Positions 35,478 through 44,275 of a DNA stretch of 64,000 nucleotides are shown piece after piece; the stretch's first letter is position 1, and every line of letters begins with the position of its first letter. The translations under genes and the position numbers were made by a program. A model generated the notes under the pieces. That model searched no databases and was not told where the DNA came from. It saw only the letters and a list, made by a program, of their open reading frames with translations. This stretch comes from Archangium sp. (GTDB lineage Bacteria; Myxococcota; Myxococcia; Myxococcales; Myxococcaceae): NCBI GenBank assembly GCA_022843845.1, contig JALHMW010000014.1, forward strand, positions 1 to 64,000, in the 5' to 3' direction.

Positions 35478-37313
35478 ATGGCAGAGCGCGAGCCCGTCAT
35501 CGGAATCGATCTGGGCACAACGAACAGCGTCGTGGCGTTCATGCAGGACGGGACGCCCACGGTCATTCGCAACCGAGCGTCGACGAACCTCACGCCCTCG
35601 GTGGTGGCGTTGTCGAAGACCGGCAAGATGCTGGTCGGGCAGATCGCCAAACGCCAGGCGATCACCAACGCGAGCGACACCGTCTACGCGGCCAAGCGGC
35701 TCATCGGCCGCAAGTTCTCGTCGCCCCAGACGCAAGACGGCGTGAAGTCACTGCCGTACACGGTGTCTGCAGGCGAGCACGACGACATCCGCATTCAGCT
35801 CGGCGACAAGCACTTCTCGGTGCCTGAGGTGTCGGCGATGGTGCTGAAGGAGCTCAAGCTCGACGCTGAGGCCTTCTTCGGCAAGCCGGTGCGCAAGGCC
35901 GTCATCACCGTGCCCGCGTACTTCAACGACGGCCAACGCCAGGCGACGAAAGACGCGGGTCGCATCGCCGGGCTCGAGGTGCTGCGGATCATCAACGAGC
36001 CTACCGCGGCCGCGCTCGCGTACGGCTTCGGCAAGTCGGTCAACGGGAAGATCGCCGTGTTCGATCTCGGCGGCGGCACGTTCGACGTCTCGGTGCTCGA
36101 CGTCTCGAGCGGCGTGTTCGACGTCATCGCCACCGGCGGCGACACGTACCTGGGTGGCGAAGACTTCGACAACCGCCTCATCGAGTGGCTCGTCTTCGAC
36201 TTCGCGAAAGAGAACGGCATCGACCTGCGCAAAGACCGCATGGCGCTGCAGCGGCTCAAGGATTCGTCCGAGAAGGCGAAGATCGAGCTGTCGACGTCGA
36301 AAGAGACGCAGATCAATTTGCCGTTCATCTCGTCGCCTCCTGGCGGCGGCACCGCGCTCCATCTGCAGAAGACGCTCACGCGCGAGAAGTTCGAAGAGCT
36401 CTGCGGCGATCTCATCGCCAAGACCATCACCATCTGTGAGCAGGTGCTCAACGACGCGAAGGTGAAGTCGACGGATCTCAAAGAGATGATCCTCGTCGGC
36501 GGCATGACGCGCGTGCCGAAGGTGATCGACGCGGTGAAGACGTTCTTCCGCCGAGACCCGTGCAAGGGCGTTCACCCCGACGAGGTGGTCGCCCTCGGTG
36601 CCGCCGTTCAAGCCGACGCGCTCACGAGCGAAGACAGCGAAGTCGTTTTGCTCGACGTCACGCCCCAGAGCCTCGGCGTCGCGGTCGCGGGCGGCTACGT
36701 GCGCCGGCTGATTCCCCGCAACACCACGGTCCCCACCTCCGTCACCGAGGTCTTCAACACCTCGAAGGACGAGCAGACGACGGTCAAGATCATGGTGCTC
36801 CAGGGCGAGGCTGAGGTCGCGCACCAGAACGAGCTGCTCGGAGAGTTCATCCTCACCGGCCTGCGGAAGGCGCGTCGCGGAGAGGTCGAGATCGACGTCA
36901 CCTTCGAGATCAACTCCGAGGGCATCGTGTCGGTGTCGGCGCGCGATCGTGAGACCGGGCTGCAGCAGTCGATTCAGGTGACGGCCTCGGGTGGGCTCAC
37001 CGAAGACGAGCTCAAGCGCATTCTGGAGGAGCAGGCCGACCTCATGCTCGAGGCGCGCACCGGCGAAGAGATACAGACGCGCAAGCTCGAGCTCAAGGGC
37101 CTCATGAAGGAGGTCGAAGAGCTGATTCCGCAGCTCGACAAGGCGACCCAGGGCTCCGAGTTCGGCCAGGACGCGATCTCGAAGGCGAAGAGCGCGCTCG
37201 AGAACGCGCGCAAGGCGTTCGACGCGCCGATGCTCTCGAAGGTGAACGAGAGCATGGACACGTTGACGCGCACCATCAGCCTCTTCAAGGGCGTGCTGGA
37301 GCGAATCAAGTGA
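35478..37313 (+). CDS. Hsp70 chaperone (DnaK paralog)
   Basis: 611 residues. ATPase domain motifs are complete: [46 protein letters not shown] and [10 protein letters not shown]; the substrate-binding domain ([11 protein letters not shown], then beta-sandwich and helical lid) follows. The C-terminal tail ends in [10 protein letters not shown] without the acidic flexible tail of housekeeping DnaK, and no grpE or dnaJ gene is adjacent. Together with its private J-domain partner and downstream TPR protein it looks like a specialised Hsp70. Myxobacteria have several; M. xanthus SglK, a DnaK homolog needed for social motility, is a candidate relative, but this was not tested. Confidence 0.95.
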   Translation: MAEREPVIGIDLGTTNSVVAFMQDGTPTVIRNRASTNLTPSVVALSKTGKMLVGQIAKRQAITNASDTVYAAKRLIGRKFSSPQTQDGVKSLPYTVSAGEHDDIRIQLGDKHFSVPEVSAMVLKELKLDAEAFFGKPVRKAVITVPAYFNDGQRQATKDAGRIAGLEVLRIINEPTAAALAYGFGKSVNGKIAVFDLGGGTFDVSVLDVSSGVFDVIATGGDTYLGGEDFDNRLIEWLVFDFAKENGIDLRKDRMALQRLKDSSEKAKIELSTSKETQINLPFISSPPGGGTALHLQKTLTREKFEELCGDLIAKTITICEQVLNDAKVKSTDLKEMILVGGMTRVPKVIDAVKTFFRRDPCKGVHPDEVVALGAAVQADALTSEDSEVVLLDVTPQSLGVAVAGGYVRRLIPRNTTVPTSVTEVFNTSKDEQTTVKIMVLQGEAEVAHQNELLGEFILTGLRKARRGEVEIDVTFEINSEGIVSVSARDRETGLQQSIQVTASGGLTEDELKRILEEQADLMLEARTGEEIQTRKLELKGLMKEVEELIPQLDKATQGSEFGQDAISKAKSALENARKAFDAPMLSKVNESMDTLTRTISLFKGVLERIK

Positions 37314-37329
37314 CGATGAGGCGCGGGGG

Positions 37330-38844
37330 ATGAGCAAGGAGCGGTCGGCACAGCTCGTTGACGCTGGTGTCTGGCTGCGCCTGTCCGGCGATCTCGAGGG
37401 CGCCCGCAAGCTCTTCGAGCGCGCGCTCAAGCTCGACCCTGCGAACGAGCGCGCCACCCAGCTGCTGCAGGAAGGCCCGATTCGACCCGAGCCCATCGCC
37501 GACGTGCCCGGAGACCCGTTCGAGGCGCCCGCGTCGGTGGCGCCAGCCGTGGCTCCCGTCGCGTCGCCACCGCCTGCCGAGACCCCTTCGGCGAATGCCT
37601 CGTCGAGCAGCTCGACCGACACGCCAGCCGTCGCGCCCGAGGACCTCGACTGGGGCAAGGCCACCGGCTTCGACTCTCCAGCGCCCTTCAGCATTCCGTC
37701 GCCGAAGCCGGCGAGAGACGACTGGGGCTCGATGCTCGAGGCGCCGCAGACGAGATCGCCAGCCCCGTTCGTCTCGCAGGGCTCGAACATCTCGATCGGG
37801 AGCGCCGACACCGACTTCCCGGTCAGGTCGACCCCGCCCATCTACGGCGCGTCGAGCGCCCAGAAGGCGCCGCCGATGACGGTGACGCTCGACGGCGCCG
37901 CCCCGCCGCCGATCCCCAATCACCCCACGCCTCCGCAGTTCACCGAGCCTGCGCCGCCTGCGGCCAGCAGCGAGCCCGCGCCGACGGACTGGCGCGCGCT
38001 GGGGGGCCCTTCGTCACAGCCGTCGCGGACGGTGACGCTCACCGACGAGAACGCGCCGCTGCCGTCGCCGCCTCGCTCGACGCCACCCTTGTTCGACGCC
38101 GCCCCGCCGCAACCGTCGCCTCCGCACGTGCCGTCGTTCTCGCAGTCGCCGATTCCGATGGCGGTGCCCACCAACGTCGACGTGCCGCTGACCTCAGCGC
38201 CTGATCCAGTCGGTGTGGCCTGGGCGTGGTCCACCAACAGCCCAGCGCCGTTCCGGGATCCCGACGTCAAGGAGCCGCCCGCTCCCATTCCGGCCTTGCC
38301 GACGCCGCTGCCGTCGCCGCTCACGCCGAACGCGACCTCTGCGTGGGACAACAAGAGCAACCCCGGCATCAAGCTGTCGGCGATCGTCGGCGAGGCCCGC
38401 GCCCTCGAGATGCTCTCGTCGGACTCGGCGGTGAGACGCCAGAGCAACCCCGAGGCTGCGAAAGATGAAGTGAAGACGCTGCTCCGCGGCGCGCGCGATC
38501 TGCTCGACCTCGACGATCACACCGGCGCGATGGAGCTGATCGTCAAGGCCCAGCTCGTCGCGCCTGACGACCCCGACGTGAAGTCCCTTCGGGCCCGGAG
38601 TGAGAAGACGTTGCTGACGATGTTCGAGTCGAAGCTCGGCAAACTCGAGACGATTCCCCGCGTGCTGCTGAAAGAAGACGAGATCATCTGGCTCAACCTC
38701 GATCACCGCGCCGGGTTCGTGCTGGCGCAGATCGACGGTACCGTGTCGTTCGACGATCTCTTCGCCGTCTCGGGCATGTCCCGGCTCGACACCTCGCGCA
38801 TCCTCGCGCAGCTGATCGACGAAGGTGTGATCAGCCGCAGCTGA
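37330..38844 (+). CDS. TPR-like protein with Pro-rich linker and C-terminal winged-helix-like domain
   Basis: 504 residues. It begins with one or two TPR motifs (GDLEGARKLFERALKLDP), continues with a Pro/Ala/Ser-rich low-complexity middle (about residues 50-335), and ends with helical repeats (DLDDHTGAMELIVKAQ) and a domain of about 80 residues (IWLNLDHRAGFVLAQIDG, then FDDLFAVSGMSRLDTSRILA) that resembles a small winged-helix module seen in many myxobacterial response-regulator-like proteins. There is no signal peptide. It lies 16 bases after the Hsp70 gene, so it is probably an adaptor or client of the J/Hsp70 pair. The exact role is unknown. Confidence 0.8.
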   Translation: MSKERSAQLVDAGVWLRLSGDLEGARKLFERALKLDPANERATQLLQEGPIRPEPIADVPGDPFEAPASVAPAVAPVASPPPAETPSANASSSSSTDTPAVAPEDLDWGKATGFDSPAPFSIPSPKPARDDWGSMLEAPQTRSPAPFVSQGSNISIGSADTDFPVRSTPPIYGASSAQKAPPMTVTLDGAAPPPIPNHPTPPQFTEPAPPAASSEPAPTDWRALGGPSSQPSRTVTLTDENAPLPSPPRSTPPLFDAAPPQPSPPHVPSFSQSPIPMAVPTNVDVPLTSAPDPVGVAWAWSTNSPAPFRDPDVKEPPAPIPALPTPLPSPLTPNATSAWDNKSNPGIKLSAIVGEARALEMLSSDSAVRRQSNPEAAKDEVKTLLRGARDLLDLDDHTGAMELIVKAQLVAPDDPDVKSLRARSEKTLLTMFESKLGKLETIPRVLLKEDEIIWLNLDHRAGFVLAQIDGTVSFDDLFAVSGMSRLDTSRILAQLIDEGVISRS

Positions 38845-38854
38845 GGGCCTGGCT

Positions 38855-39958
38855 TCAGCGATCGAGCGGGTCGTCTGGCTCGCGCCCAGCCGAGGCCTGG
38901 AGCTGGCGGTCCTTCCACACGGTCATCGCGTAGTCGACGAGGGTGTCGAGGTACGTGTTGAGCGGAGGGCAGCGAACACCGGTGCCATCGAGCAGCTCGA
39001 GCGCGCTGTGACAGTTGTAGAGCGCGAGGTGGTTCACGTAGTTGATCGCCGCGCGCTGGGGCCGCACCAGCTTCTCGAGGCCCGGCAGGCGCATCATGAA
39101 GTCGGCCGCGCGCGCCGAGACGTTGAAGCGGGGCAGTTTGCGGTTCGAGCGCGCGGCGATCAGCTCGTAGACGCGGCGGGCGCTCATCGGGTTGGGGTCG
39201 ACCAGGTGCACGGTCTTGCCGCGCCCAGCCGGGTTCTTCGCGAGCGACCAGGTGGCCGCGACGACGAAGTCGACTGGCACCACGTTGAGCGGCGCGACGC
39301 CGTTGCCAGGCAGCGGCAGCGGGATCACCAGCGGCGAGAGGACCAGCAACATGCCGAGGTAGTACGGGCCATCGAAGCGCTCGATCTCGCCGGTCTGCGA
39401 GTCGCCCACCACCGTGGCCGGCCGGATGATGGTGATGGGCAGCGTCTCTTTCGCTCGCTGCACCAGCTTCTCGGCGAGGAACTTGGTCTCTTCGTACGGG
39501 TTGCGAAAGCCCTGCCCGCAGTCGAGCTCGTCTTCGGCGATCACCCCGACGCGGTCTCCCGAGACGTAGGTGGTGCTGAAGTGAACGAGGCGCTCGAGGT
39601 GCTTGGCGTCGCGCGCCAGCTCCAGCACGTGCCGGGTGCCATGCACATTCACCTGGTGCGCCATCTCGCGTGGCATGCCCAGGTACGAGATCGCCGCCAG
39701 GTGGAAGATGTGCGTCACCTCGTTGCACAGGCGCTCGTACTCGGGGCCCGACAGGCCGAGGTGGATGTCGACGATGTCGCCCGAGAGAATGTCGATGGGC
39801 GCGGGGCCGAGCCGGCTCGCGTACTGCGTCGCTTCCTTCACGAAGCGTGGCTGAACCAGCAGCACGATGCGGCTGTCAGGCGCGACCTTCGCGAGGTGGC
39901 GGACCAGCCGCTTGCCGATGAAGCCCGGGTAGCCGGTGACGAAGATGGTGCGTGACAC
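38855..39958 (-). CDS. SDR-family NAD(P)-dependent reductase (thioester-reductase-like)
   Basis: About 367 residues. An extended short-chain dehydrogenase with the nucleotide-binding TGYPGFIGKRLVRHL near the N-terminus, HLAAISYLG, FSTTYVSGDR and the catalytic YxxxK in NPYEETKFLAE. The pattern around these motifs is closest to the male-sterility/thioester reductase group (reduction of acyl-CoA or carrier-bound acyl groups), although epimerase activity is also possible. GTG 39958 was chosen because it starts two residues before the first strand; a longer frame adds an unconvincing N-terminus. It is convergent with the TPR gene (10 bases apart) and is followed by coaE upstream on the same strand. 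A lipid-related role is inference. Confidence 0.85.
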   Translation of the reverse strand: MSRTIFVTGYPGFIGKRLVRHLAKVAPDSRIVLLVQPRFVKEATQYASRLGPAPIDILSGDIVDIHLGLSGPEYERLCNEVTHIFHLAAISYLGMPREMAHQVNVHGTRHVLELARDAKHLERLVHFSTTYVSGDRVGVIAEDELDCGQGFRNPYEETKFLAEKLVQRAKETLPITIIRPATVVGDSQTGEIERFDGPYYLGMLLVLSPLVIPLPLPGNGVAPLNVVPVDFVVAATWSLAKNPAGRGKTVHLVDPNPMSARRVYELIAARSNRKLPRFNVSARAADFMMRLPGLEKLVRPQRAAINYVNHLALYNCHSALELLDGTGVRCPPLNTYLDTLVDYAMTVWKDRQLQASAGREPDDPLDR

Positions 39959-40008
39959 GGGCGCGCAGCATAGCCGGGCGGCTCTCGACGGTGGCCCTTG
40001 AAGCGCGT

Positions 40009-40611
40009 TCAGGCTTCGGGGTTCGCGAGCATCTGCCGCCACACCTCGTCGACCTGCGCGCGGGTGGCCTCGAGGTCGCCCGCGTTGTCGATGATCCAGG
40101 TGGCGAACGGGCGCTTGGCGTCGAGCGGCATCTGGCTGTCGATGCGGGCGTCGGCCTCGGCCGCCGAGAGGTGATTGCGGGCCATCAGCCGCTGTCGCTG
40201 CACCTCGCGCGGCGCCACCACCAGCACCACGCCAGCAAGTCCCTCGTGCAGGCGGTTCTCGATCAGCAGCGGCGCGTCGTAGAGGGCGCGGGGCGCTCCA
40301 GACTCGGCGAGCCTGATCGACTGCTCCAGCACGGCCTGGCGAATGCGTGGGTGGGTGATGGCGTCGAGCGCGGCCCGCTCGACCGGGTGGCCGAAGATGC
40401 GCGCACCGAGGGCGGCGCGATCGAGCGTACCGTCAGGGCCCACGACGCCGGGGAACCGCCTGGCGATCTCGTCGAGCGCGGGCTGGCCCTTCGCCACCAC
40501 CTCGCGGGCGATCACGTCGGCGTCGAGGAGCGGCATGCCCAGCTCGACGAAGCGCCGCGCCACCGTCGACTTGCCCGTGGCGATGCCACCGGTGAGGCCG
40601 TACAGCAGCAC
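40009..40611 (-). CDS. coaE: Dephospho-CoA kinase
   Basis: 200 residues. The P-loop GLTGGIATGKSTVARRF, the conserved DADVIAREVV and the substrate-binding YDAPLLIENRLHEG identify CoaE, which phosphorylates the ribose 3'-OH of dephospho-CoA, the last step of coenzyme A synthesis. Length is typical. The start is GTG 40611; the small exported-protein gene ends one base upstream, so the two are translated from one message although their functions seem unrelated. The 50 bases between coaE and the downstream SDR gene on the same strand suggest a loose operon. Confidence 0.95.
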   Translation of the reverse strand: MLLYGLTGGIATGKSTVARRFVELGMPLLDADVIAREVVAKGQPALDEIARRFPGVVGPDGTLDRAALGARIFGHPVERAALDAITHPRIRQAVLEQSIRLAESGAPRALYDAPLLIENRLHEGLAGVVLVVAPREVQRQRLMARNHLSAAEADARIDSQMPLDAKRPFATWIIDNAGDLEATRAQVDEVWRQMLANPEA

Positions 40612-40612
40612 G

Positions 40613-41083
40613 TCACTCCTTCGCCGGCAGGAAGGCGAACGACTGCACCTGCTTCCCGTCGTCTTTGAAGAAGACCGCCAGGCCGAGCTTGAGGAACAGC
40701 AGGTAGGGCTTCTTCCCGGCGAGCTCCTTGACGAAGTAGCAGGGGCTCTCGGCGTCGGGGTTCTTCACCTTCAGGTCGCACGCGGGGCCGTAGCTCGCCT
40801 CGATGGCCGCCTTGTCGATCTGCGGCGCAGGGTACACGTCGATGCGCGCGACCGTCTGCGTCCCCGGCGCGAGCTTGAACTGGGCCTGAACCGTTCCGGG
40901 AACCGCCTGGAGACCGGTGTAGACCAGCACCGTCTGGCCCTTCATGTCGGTCTTCCGCGTCGGCTCGCCGAACTTGCCGAAGACATCGAGCGCGCTCGAG
41001 ACGCCTGGCTGAATGCCCTGCCACGGCTTGGCCAGGGCCGCCGCGCCCGAGAGGATGACTGCGAGGAAGAGGAAACGCGACAT
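40613..41083 (-). CDS. Hypothetical exported protein
   Basis: About 156 residues starting with a good signal peptide (FLFLAVILSGAAALAKP), so it is periplasmic or secreted. The mature part is alternating beta-like and contains two Cys separated by 11 residues (GPACDL ... SPCYFV) that could form a disulfide. No family was recognised. ATG 41083 was chosen as the start of the signal peptide; an ATG 15 bases upstream is possible. The gene is divergent from the tetraheme cytochrome with only 30 bases between them, so promoters overlap. It is followed by coaE with one base between. Confidence 0.75.
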   Translation of the reverse strand: MSRFLFLAVILSGAAALAKPWQGIQPGVSSALDVFGKFGEPTRKTDMKGQTVLVYTGLQAVPGTVQAQFKLAPGTQTVARIDVYPAPQIDKAAIEASYGPACDLKVKNPDAESPCYFVKELAGKKPYLLFLKLGLAVFFKDDGKQVQSFAFLPAKE

Positions 41084-41113
41084 GGTGAGCGTCCACATGC
41101 TACGCCAGACGTG

Positions 41114-41665
41114 ATGGCTTCGACGTTTCTTCGTGTCGGGATCGCGGTGTCGGTGTGCGTCTCCACCGTCGCGGGGGCCTACGACTTCCTGGGTGCCGAG
41201 AGCTGCCAGAGCTGCCACCCCGACGCCTACGCCGCGTGGAAAGCGTCTCCGCACGCCCGCGCGAAAGACGTGCTCTCGCCCGCGCAGCAACGCGACGCCC
41301 GGTGCCTCTCGTGTCACTCGCCCAGCGACGTCGATCAGAAGCAGGCCGGCGTCACCTGTGAGACCTGCCATGGCGGAGGCCAGTACTACTCGCCGAAGTA
41401 CGTCATGAAGGACCCCGAGCTGGCCCGCCTGTCTGGGCTGATCGACCCGACCGAGAAGGCCTGCCGCGCCTGTCACGACGCCTCGAGCCCCTCGCTCAAG
41501 CCCTTCGACTTCGCCTCGCGCCTCAAAGCGATGGACCACTGGTCGGTCGAGCGCGCGAAGAAGAAGGGGCCGTCGGCGTCGGTGCTGCCCTCGCAGCCGA
41601 AGGCGAGAAGGTTCGCTGCCTGGCTGGCCAATCAACCTGCTCCGCTCGTCGTCAGGGCGCCGTGA
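41114..41665 (+). CDS. Exported tetraheme c-type cytochrome
   Basis: 183 residues. After an export signal (LRVGIAVSVCVSTVAGAYDF) the protein has four CxxCH haem-binding motifs: CQSCH, CLSCH, CETCH and CRACH, plus several other His residues that can serve as distal ligands. The layout resembles cytochrome c554-type domains, which move electrons in the periplasm. The C-terminal 40 residues are basic and lack haem sites. The stop overlaps the engB start (GTGA), an odd pairing of an exported cytochrome with a ribosome-assembly GTPase. No partner oxidoreductase is nearby. The electron donor and acceptor are unknown. Confidence 0.87.
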   Translation: MASTFLRVGIAVSVCVSTVAGAYDFLGAESCQSCHPDAYAAWKASPHARAKDVLSPAQQRDARCLSCHSPSDVDQKQAGVTCETCHGGGQYYSPKYVMKDPELARLSGLIDPTEKACRACHDASSPSLKPFDFASRLKAMDHWSVERAKKKGPSASVLPSQPKARRFAAWLANQPAPLVVRAP

Positions 41666-42273
41666 TCAAGGTCCTCGACGCAGTCTTCGTGACGACGGCG
41701 ACGAACTCGGCCCAATGGCCGCGAGAACCCGTGCCCGAGGTGGCGTTCGTCGGCCGCTCCAACGTCGGCAAGTCGTCGATGATCAACACGCTCGCGCACC
41801 GCAACAAGCTCGTGCGCGTCTCGAACACGCCTGGCCGCACCCGCACGCTGAACTTCTTCGATCTCACCATCGACTCACACGGCAAGAAGCGCGTGGTGCG
41901 GCTGTGCGATCTGCCGGGCTACGGCTTTGCCAAAGTGTCGAAGGCCGAGCGCGAGCAATGGCAGGAGATGATCTCGGAGTACCTCTCGGAGCGCACCACC
42001 CTCAAGGTCGTCGTCAGCATCATCGACGGAGAGATCGGACCGACGAGCGACGACGTGCAGATGCTCGACTTCCTGCAGACGACGCCGCCGAAGATCCTGG
42101 TGGCGGCGACCAAGCTCGATCGCGTCGGCAAGTCGCACCGGAAGCCTCGCGTGCTGGAGCTGTCGAAGAAGCTCGACCTTCCGCTCGAGGCCGTCGTCGG
42201 GTTCTCGGCGACCGAACGCCTGGGCGTCGTCGACGTGTGGAACCGGGTGCTGGCCACCGTCGACGGGCGCTGA
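41662..42273 (+). CDS. engB: Ribosome biogenesis GTP-binding protein EngB (YihA/YsxC)
   Basis: 203 residues. A single GTPase domain with G1 GRSNVGKSS, G2 NTPGRTRTLNFF, G3 DLPGYGFAKVSK, G4 TKLDRVGK and G5 FSAT, all in canonical spacing for EngB, which helps assemble the large ribosomal subunit. It starts with GTG 41662, four bases inside the cytochrome gene, so it is translated by reinitiation after that gene. The length and position of motifs are normal. Nothing links it functionally with its neighbours. Confidence 0.96.
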   Translation: MIKVLDAVFVTTATNSAQWPREPVPEVAFVGRSNVGKSSMINTLAHRNKLVRVSNTPGRTRTLNFFDLTIDSHGKKRVVRLCDLPGYGFAKVSKAEREQWQEMISEYLSERTTLKVVVSIIDGEIGPTSDDVQMLDFLQTTPPKILVAATKLDRVGKSHRKPRVLELSKKLDLPLEAVVGFSATERLGVVDVWNRVLATVDGR

Positions 42274-42333
42274 CGGGCCAGCGCTGATGGGCCGAGGTTG
42301 ACCCCCGCCTCTGGCTGGGCCAACACTCGGCCC

Positions 42334-44241
42334 ATGTCTTCTCGGCTCCTCGTTCCCCTCGTCTGGATGACCCTCGCCGGGTGCCAGTGTCAGTGCACCA
42401 ACAAGGTCGATCTCACGAGAGATGGCGGCCGTGCTGGCGGTGCAGGCGGCGGTCCCGTCGGTGATGGCGGCATGGGGGGCTCGGGCGGCTCCAGCGCGGG
42501 CGGGCAGGGTGGCAATGCAGGCGGAGGCACCACCGACGCCGGTGACGGCACCAACACCGTGGGCATCGGGCCAGGCAGCTTCACGCTCGATGGCGGCTCA
42601 GGCGGGCTTGGCTCAGGTGTCAACATCAACCCGATGGGCCACATCATCCTCGGGGTCGGCTCCCTCGACTTCGGCTTCATGTGGGTCGCGAACAACAACC
42701 AGGGCTGGGTCTCGAAGTACGACACGCGAACCGGCCGTGAGCTCGGCCGCTACTGGGCCACCATTCCGAAGGACTGCGCGAACAGCCCGGCCGGTCCTCC
42801 GTGCGCTGGCGGAGCGTTTCAGCCTGCCCTCACCGCTGGCCCTGGCCGCCACAACCCGTCTCGAACGGCCATCGATCGGTTCGGCAACGTCTGGGTCGCC
42901 AACCGCGCCACGGGGCAGCAGGGCTCGGTCACCAAGATCGCGAACGATCAGATCGACTGCGTCGATCGCAACGGCAACGGCTCGATTCAGACGAGCCGCG
43001 ATCTGAACAATGACGGCACCATCAGCATGACGCCGGCCGATGGCGAGATGATCATCCCCACCAACTACAGCGATCCGAATCAGTACGACGAGTGCGTGCT
43101 CTTCTCGACCCCCGTCGGCGGCACCGGTTCAGACGTCGCCGAGCGCGCCATCGCCGTGTCGGCAGGCATCGAAGGCTCGGCAGGTGACGTGTGGGTCGGC
43201 AACTATCGCGAGAGGCGGCTCTACAAGTTGTCGACGCTCACGGGCCAGGAGATCCCCGTGAACGCCGGCGGGCAGACCTTCATCCAGCTCCCCGCAGACT
43301 TCGGCGTCTATGGCGCCATCGTCGACTCGCGCCAGCGCCTGTGGGCCGTGCACATCGGCCAGGCCCGCTTCGCGCTCATCGACACCCAGCTCGGCACGCT
43401 GGTTCAAGAGGTCCGGGCGCCAGGCAACCTCAACTGCGGCGCCTACGCGCTGGGCATCGACGGCAAGGACCGGGTCTGGGTGCCGGGGTGGGGCGCTGGT
43501 GCTCGCGCCTGCCGGTACGATCACGCGACGGGCACCTGGGCGGCCTTCGACTTCACGGCGGCGCGCAGCCAGACGGGCACCCCGTTCGCGATGGGCCGCG
43601 GCATCGCGGTCGACGTGCAGGGCACCGTGTACATGAGCGGCTACGGCGGCAGCACCGGGCAGCTCATTCGTTTCGACGCCGAGACGGGCGCGATTCGGCC
43701 GTACGGCGCCAACGCGTTCATCGACTACAGCGACGCGCAGTCGGGCGGCGCGATCGGCGTCGGCCTCGACAACGACGGGCAACCCTGGGTGAACAACAAC
43801 TCGGGCAACATGGTGCGCATCGACAACGCGACGGGTGCGGTCCTCAAGTCGTCGCAGCAGGCGGCGGGCCTGTACACGTACAGCGACTTCACCGGCTACC
43901 AGCTGCGCAACTTCACCGCGCCGCGCGGCACCTACCGGCGTGACTTCACCGGCTGCGACGACGAGACCGAGTGGCGCAGCCTCTCGTGGGACGCGACGAC
44001 ACCTGCGAACACCACGCTGACCGTCGTCGTGAAGGTGGCCAACACCATCGCCGAGCTCAGCCTGCCGACGGCCGCGCGCTATGGGCCGTTCACGACCTCG
44101 CCGATCGATCTGATGGCGCAGGGTGTGGTGAAGCGAAAGTACCTGCGCGTCGAGTTCACGCTCGCGTCGGCCGATCGGGTGACGACACCCGTGCTGCGAC
44201 AATTCCAGGTGACTTCCTTCTGCGGTGTGATGATTCAGTGA
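42334..44241 (+). CDS. NHL-type beta-propeller lipoprotein with Gly-rich linker
   Basis: About 635 residues. A lipoprotein signal (VWMTLAGC, lipobox LAGC) is followed by a Gly-rich flexible linker of about 80 residues (GGSGGSSAGGQGGNAGG) and then a propeller with NHL/Vgb-like repeats (DFGFMWVANNNQGWVSKYD, FGNVWVANRATG, GDVWVGNYRERRLYKL, RLWAVHIGQ, DRVWVPGWG). A DRNGNGS/DLNNDGT stretch looks like calcium-binding loops. The architecture is frequent in myxobacterial surface lipoproteins; a role in binding or sensing on the cell surface is inference. ATG 42334 begins the signal peptide. The last 60 residues form a separate beta domain ending in a Cys-containing tail (SFCGVMIQ). Confidence 0.83.
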   Translation: MSSRLLVPLVWMTLAGCQCQCTNKVDLTRDGGRAGGAGGGPVGDGGMGGSGGSSAGGQGGNAGGGTTDAGDGTNTVGIGPGSFTLDGGSGGLGSGVNINPMGHIILGVGSLDFGFMWVANNNQGWVSKYDTRTGRELGRYWATIPKDCANSPAGPPCAGGAFQPALTAGPGRHNPSRTAIDRFGNVWVANRATGQQGSVTKIANDQIDCVDRNGNGSIQTSRDLNNDGTISMTPADGEMIIPTNYSDPNQYDECVLFSTPVGGTGSDVAERAIAVSAGIEGSAGDVWVGNYRERRLYKLSTLTGQEIPVNAGGQTFIQLPADFGVYGAIVDSRQRLWAVHIGQARFALIDTQLGTLVQEVRAPGNLNCGAYALGIDGKDRVWVPGWGAGARACRYDHATGTWAAFDFTAARSQTGTPFAMGRGIAVDVQGTVYMSGYGGSTGQLIRFDAETGAIRPYGANAFIDYSDAQSGGAIGVGLDNDGQPWVNNNSGNMVRIDNATGAVLKSSQQAAGLYTYSDFTGYQLRNFTAPRGTYRRDFTGCDDETEWRSLSWDATTPANTTLTVVVKVANTIAELSLPTAARYGPFTTSPIDLMAQGVVKRKYLRVEFTLASADRVTTPVLRQFQVTSFCGVMIQ

Positions 44242-44275
44242 GCCTCGTGAGCCCACGCGCAAGAGGTCGGCAGTT

